A program made the position numbers and the translations under genes. A DNA stretch of 64,000 nt from Nitzschia sp. pyKryTriq1 (taxonomy: Eukaryota; Bacillariophyta; Bacillariophyceae; Bacillariales; Bacillariaceae): NCBI GenBank assembly GCA_956465555.1, contig OY101121.1:1140722-1204721 (forward strand), written 5' to 3'. How positions within the stretch are numbered: the stretch's first letter is position 1; every line of letters begins with the position of its first letter. Positions 62,901 to 64,000 of the stretch are shown piece after piece. A model generated the notes under the pieces. It did not search any database. It was given only the letters and a program-made list of their open reading frames with translations, and was not told the origin of the DNA.

Positions 62901-64000
62901 TCGCAATGAATCATATCATTATTCCTGGATACTTCGTAGTACGAATATATACATTGAGTGGCGCGTTGCTGGCAATATGGGGCCGATGTGGACTTCAAAC
63001 ATTTAAAATCAAATCTTGGCTGTAAAACAAGAAATCGAGAGAGCAGAAAATTGTTAGACACAAGTAGTTTTTTTCGTCATTGTTCCATTCATTCATGCTC
63101 ATGCAATCATGCTGATGTGCGCCCCGTAACTGTCAAGATTGCGATTTCCTTACTCGAACCTGGCAATACAGAAGCGCGAATTTTCTTTCGGAAGATGGGG
63201 AGGTGCAAATTGAATCACACGGGTTGTATGGCAAGATCGTAAAAATGACTCGATGGTCTGCATCATGCCAGCAGCCGATCTTCCTGCTGAATGAGCGAAT
63301 TATCACAGGAAATAGTAGTAATGCATCGCATTGTCGTGAGGTACGACTCACTTACCTCTTCTGGGTCCTTGACATTGATGAGATACAAGTTCCCAGCGAT
63401 CGACGGCGATGACTCCTCCCTCCTCTGAACATTTTTTACTCAAACGAGGTAAAGTCAACAGGCAAAAATCGTCTCCTCTTCTCTACAATGGGAAATGGGA
63501 TACCGGTACCTGACCAGGTACCGGTATGGAAATACCTGGTACTGTCTACTAGAGAGTCTGTACCGGTAGGTATCCTAGGTACCAGGTACTGTACGAGTAC
63601 ACAAGGGCGTACAGTACACTCTGCTTAGTGTGAGTTGTCAATTGTTGTATGTGTGCTCCCTATGTATATGTACGAGAAATAATAATACGCGCATGCTTTT
63701 TCAATATATTCAGCCTTGTAGATTGCATAATATGGTTACTTAGGAGGTGCGACAGGAAGCTTTTTCGCTGTTCGCTACTTATTTTTGCACCGCTCACAAT
63801 TTTGTCTCATGGGCAACTTTCTTTCGAGCCGTTGGGAGGATGATGATCATGTTGTTGCTTTGTTGAGAAGAAAGAATTTGGAGACACAACCAGGAATGCT
63901 GTGGCGACAAGAGTCATATTCCCAAAAGAAAAATCACTACCGTCATCAAATTCCTATTGTCCTTGAATCATGGTCGTAATCGACACAACATCGTCAGACT
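62901..64000. other. Terminal spacer with GTAC/CCGG cluster
   Basis: A dense palindrome cluster lies at 63500-63605 (ATACCGGTACCTGACCAGGT and similar). A 57-codon frame at 63809-63979 starts MGNFLSSRWEDDDH; its N-terminal Gly could be myristoylated, but I see no other support for it as a gene. Confidence 0.45.

Overview
This is a nuclear genomic window from a photosynthetic stramenopile, most likely a pennate diatom; the species cannot be read from the sequence. The evidence is: short GT-AG introns (mostly 65-270 bp) in protein genes of clearly eukaryotic type; diatom-type plastid presequences (signal peptide ending in an ASAF-like motif) on two proteins, one followed by a thylakoid-lumen targeting segment; a protein of a stramenopile-type 'IWY' family; and decayed copia-like and gypsy-like retrotransposon pieces. 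I spliced the genes by hand, and joined exon lengths keep frame in every multi-exon model reported.

Layout. 0-17 kb: a LIN54/TSO1-type CXC protein diverges from a very large single-exon gene whose product resembles the kinetochore RZZ subunit KNTC1/Rod, with two E2F-like sites between them; CPSF1 (CPSF160) follows on the minus strand, then tRNA-Glu(UUC). 17-27 kb: a VIT-vWA protein, a diatom-type hypothetical protein, a ribonucleotide reductase small subunit with a plastid-type presequence, RPS16 and ADAT1. 27-40 kb: protein phosphatase 5, a two-exon micro-membrane protein with a paralogue about 10 kb away, a PARP-type zinc-finger protein plus a truncated relic copy, a membrane-anchored protein disulfide isomerase, APC3/CDC27, an RRM-like protein, a thylakoid single-span protein, and mitochondrial L23. 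40-52 kb: an apyrase-family relic, a MARCHF6/Doa10 ubiquitin ligase, a METTL24-like protein, a copia-type fossil, a histidine phosphatase-GNAT fusion and an ankyrin protein. 53-64 kb: a tubulin-tyrosine-ligase-like ATP-grasp protein, a TLDc protein, a gypsy-type fossil, a VHL-like/HEXXH peptidase, an exostosin-type glycosyltransferase and an 80-residue single-span protein.

The genes do not form one pathway. Several are cell-cycle genes (LIN54-like, KNTC1-like, CDC27, ribonucleotide reductase), and several act in the secretory pathway or ER (MARCHF6, disulfide isomerase, exostosin, METTL24-like, TTL-like). Many spacers, chiefly those upstream of genes, carry short clusters of overlapping GTAC and CCGG palindromes that the gene annotation does not explain. 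I saw no CRISPR, operon or bacterial-type island.
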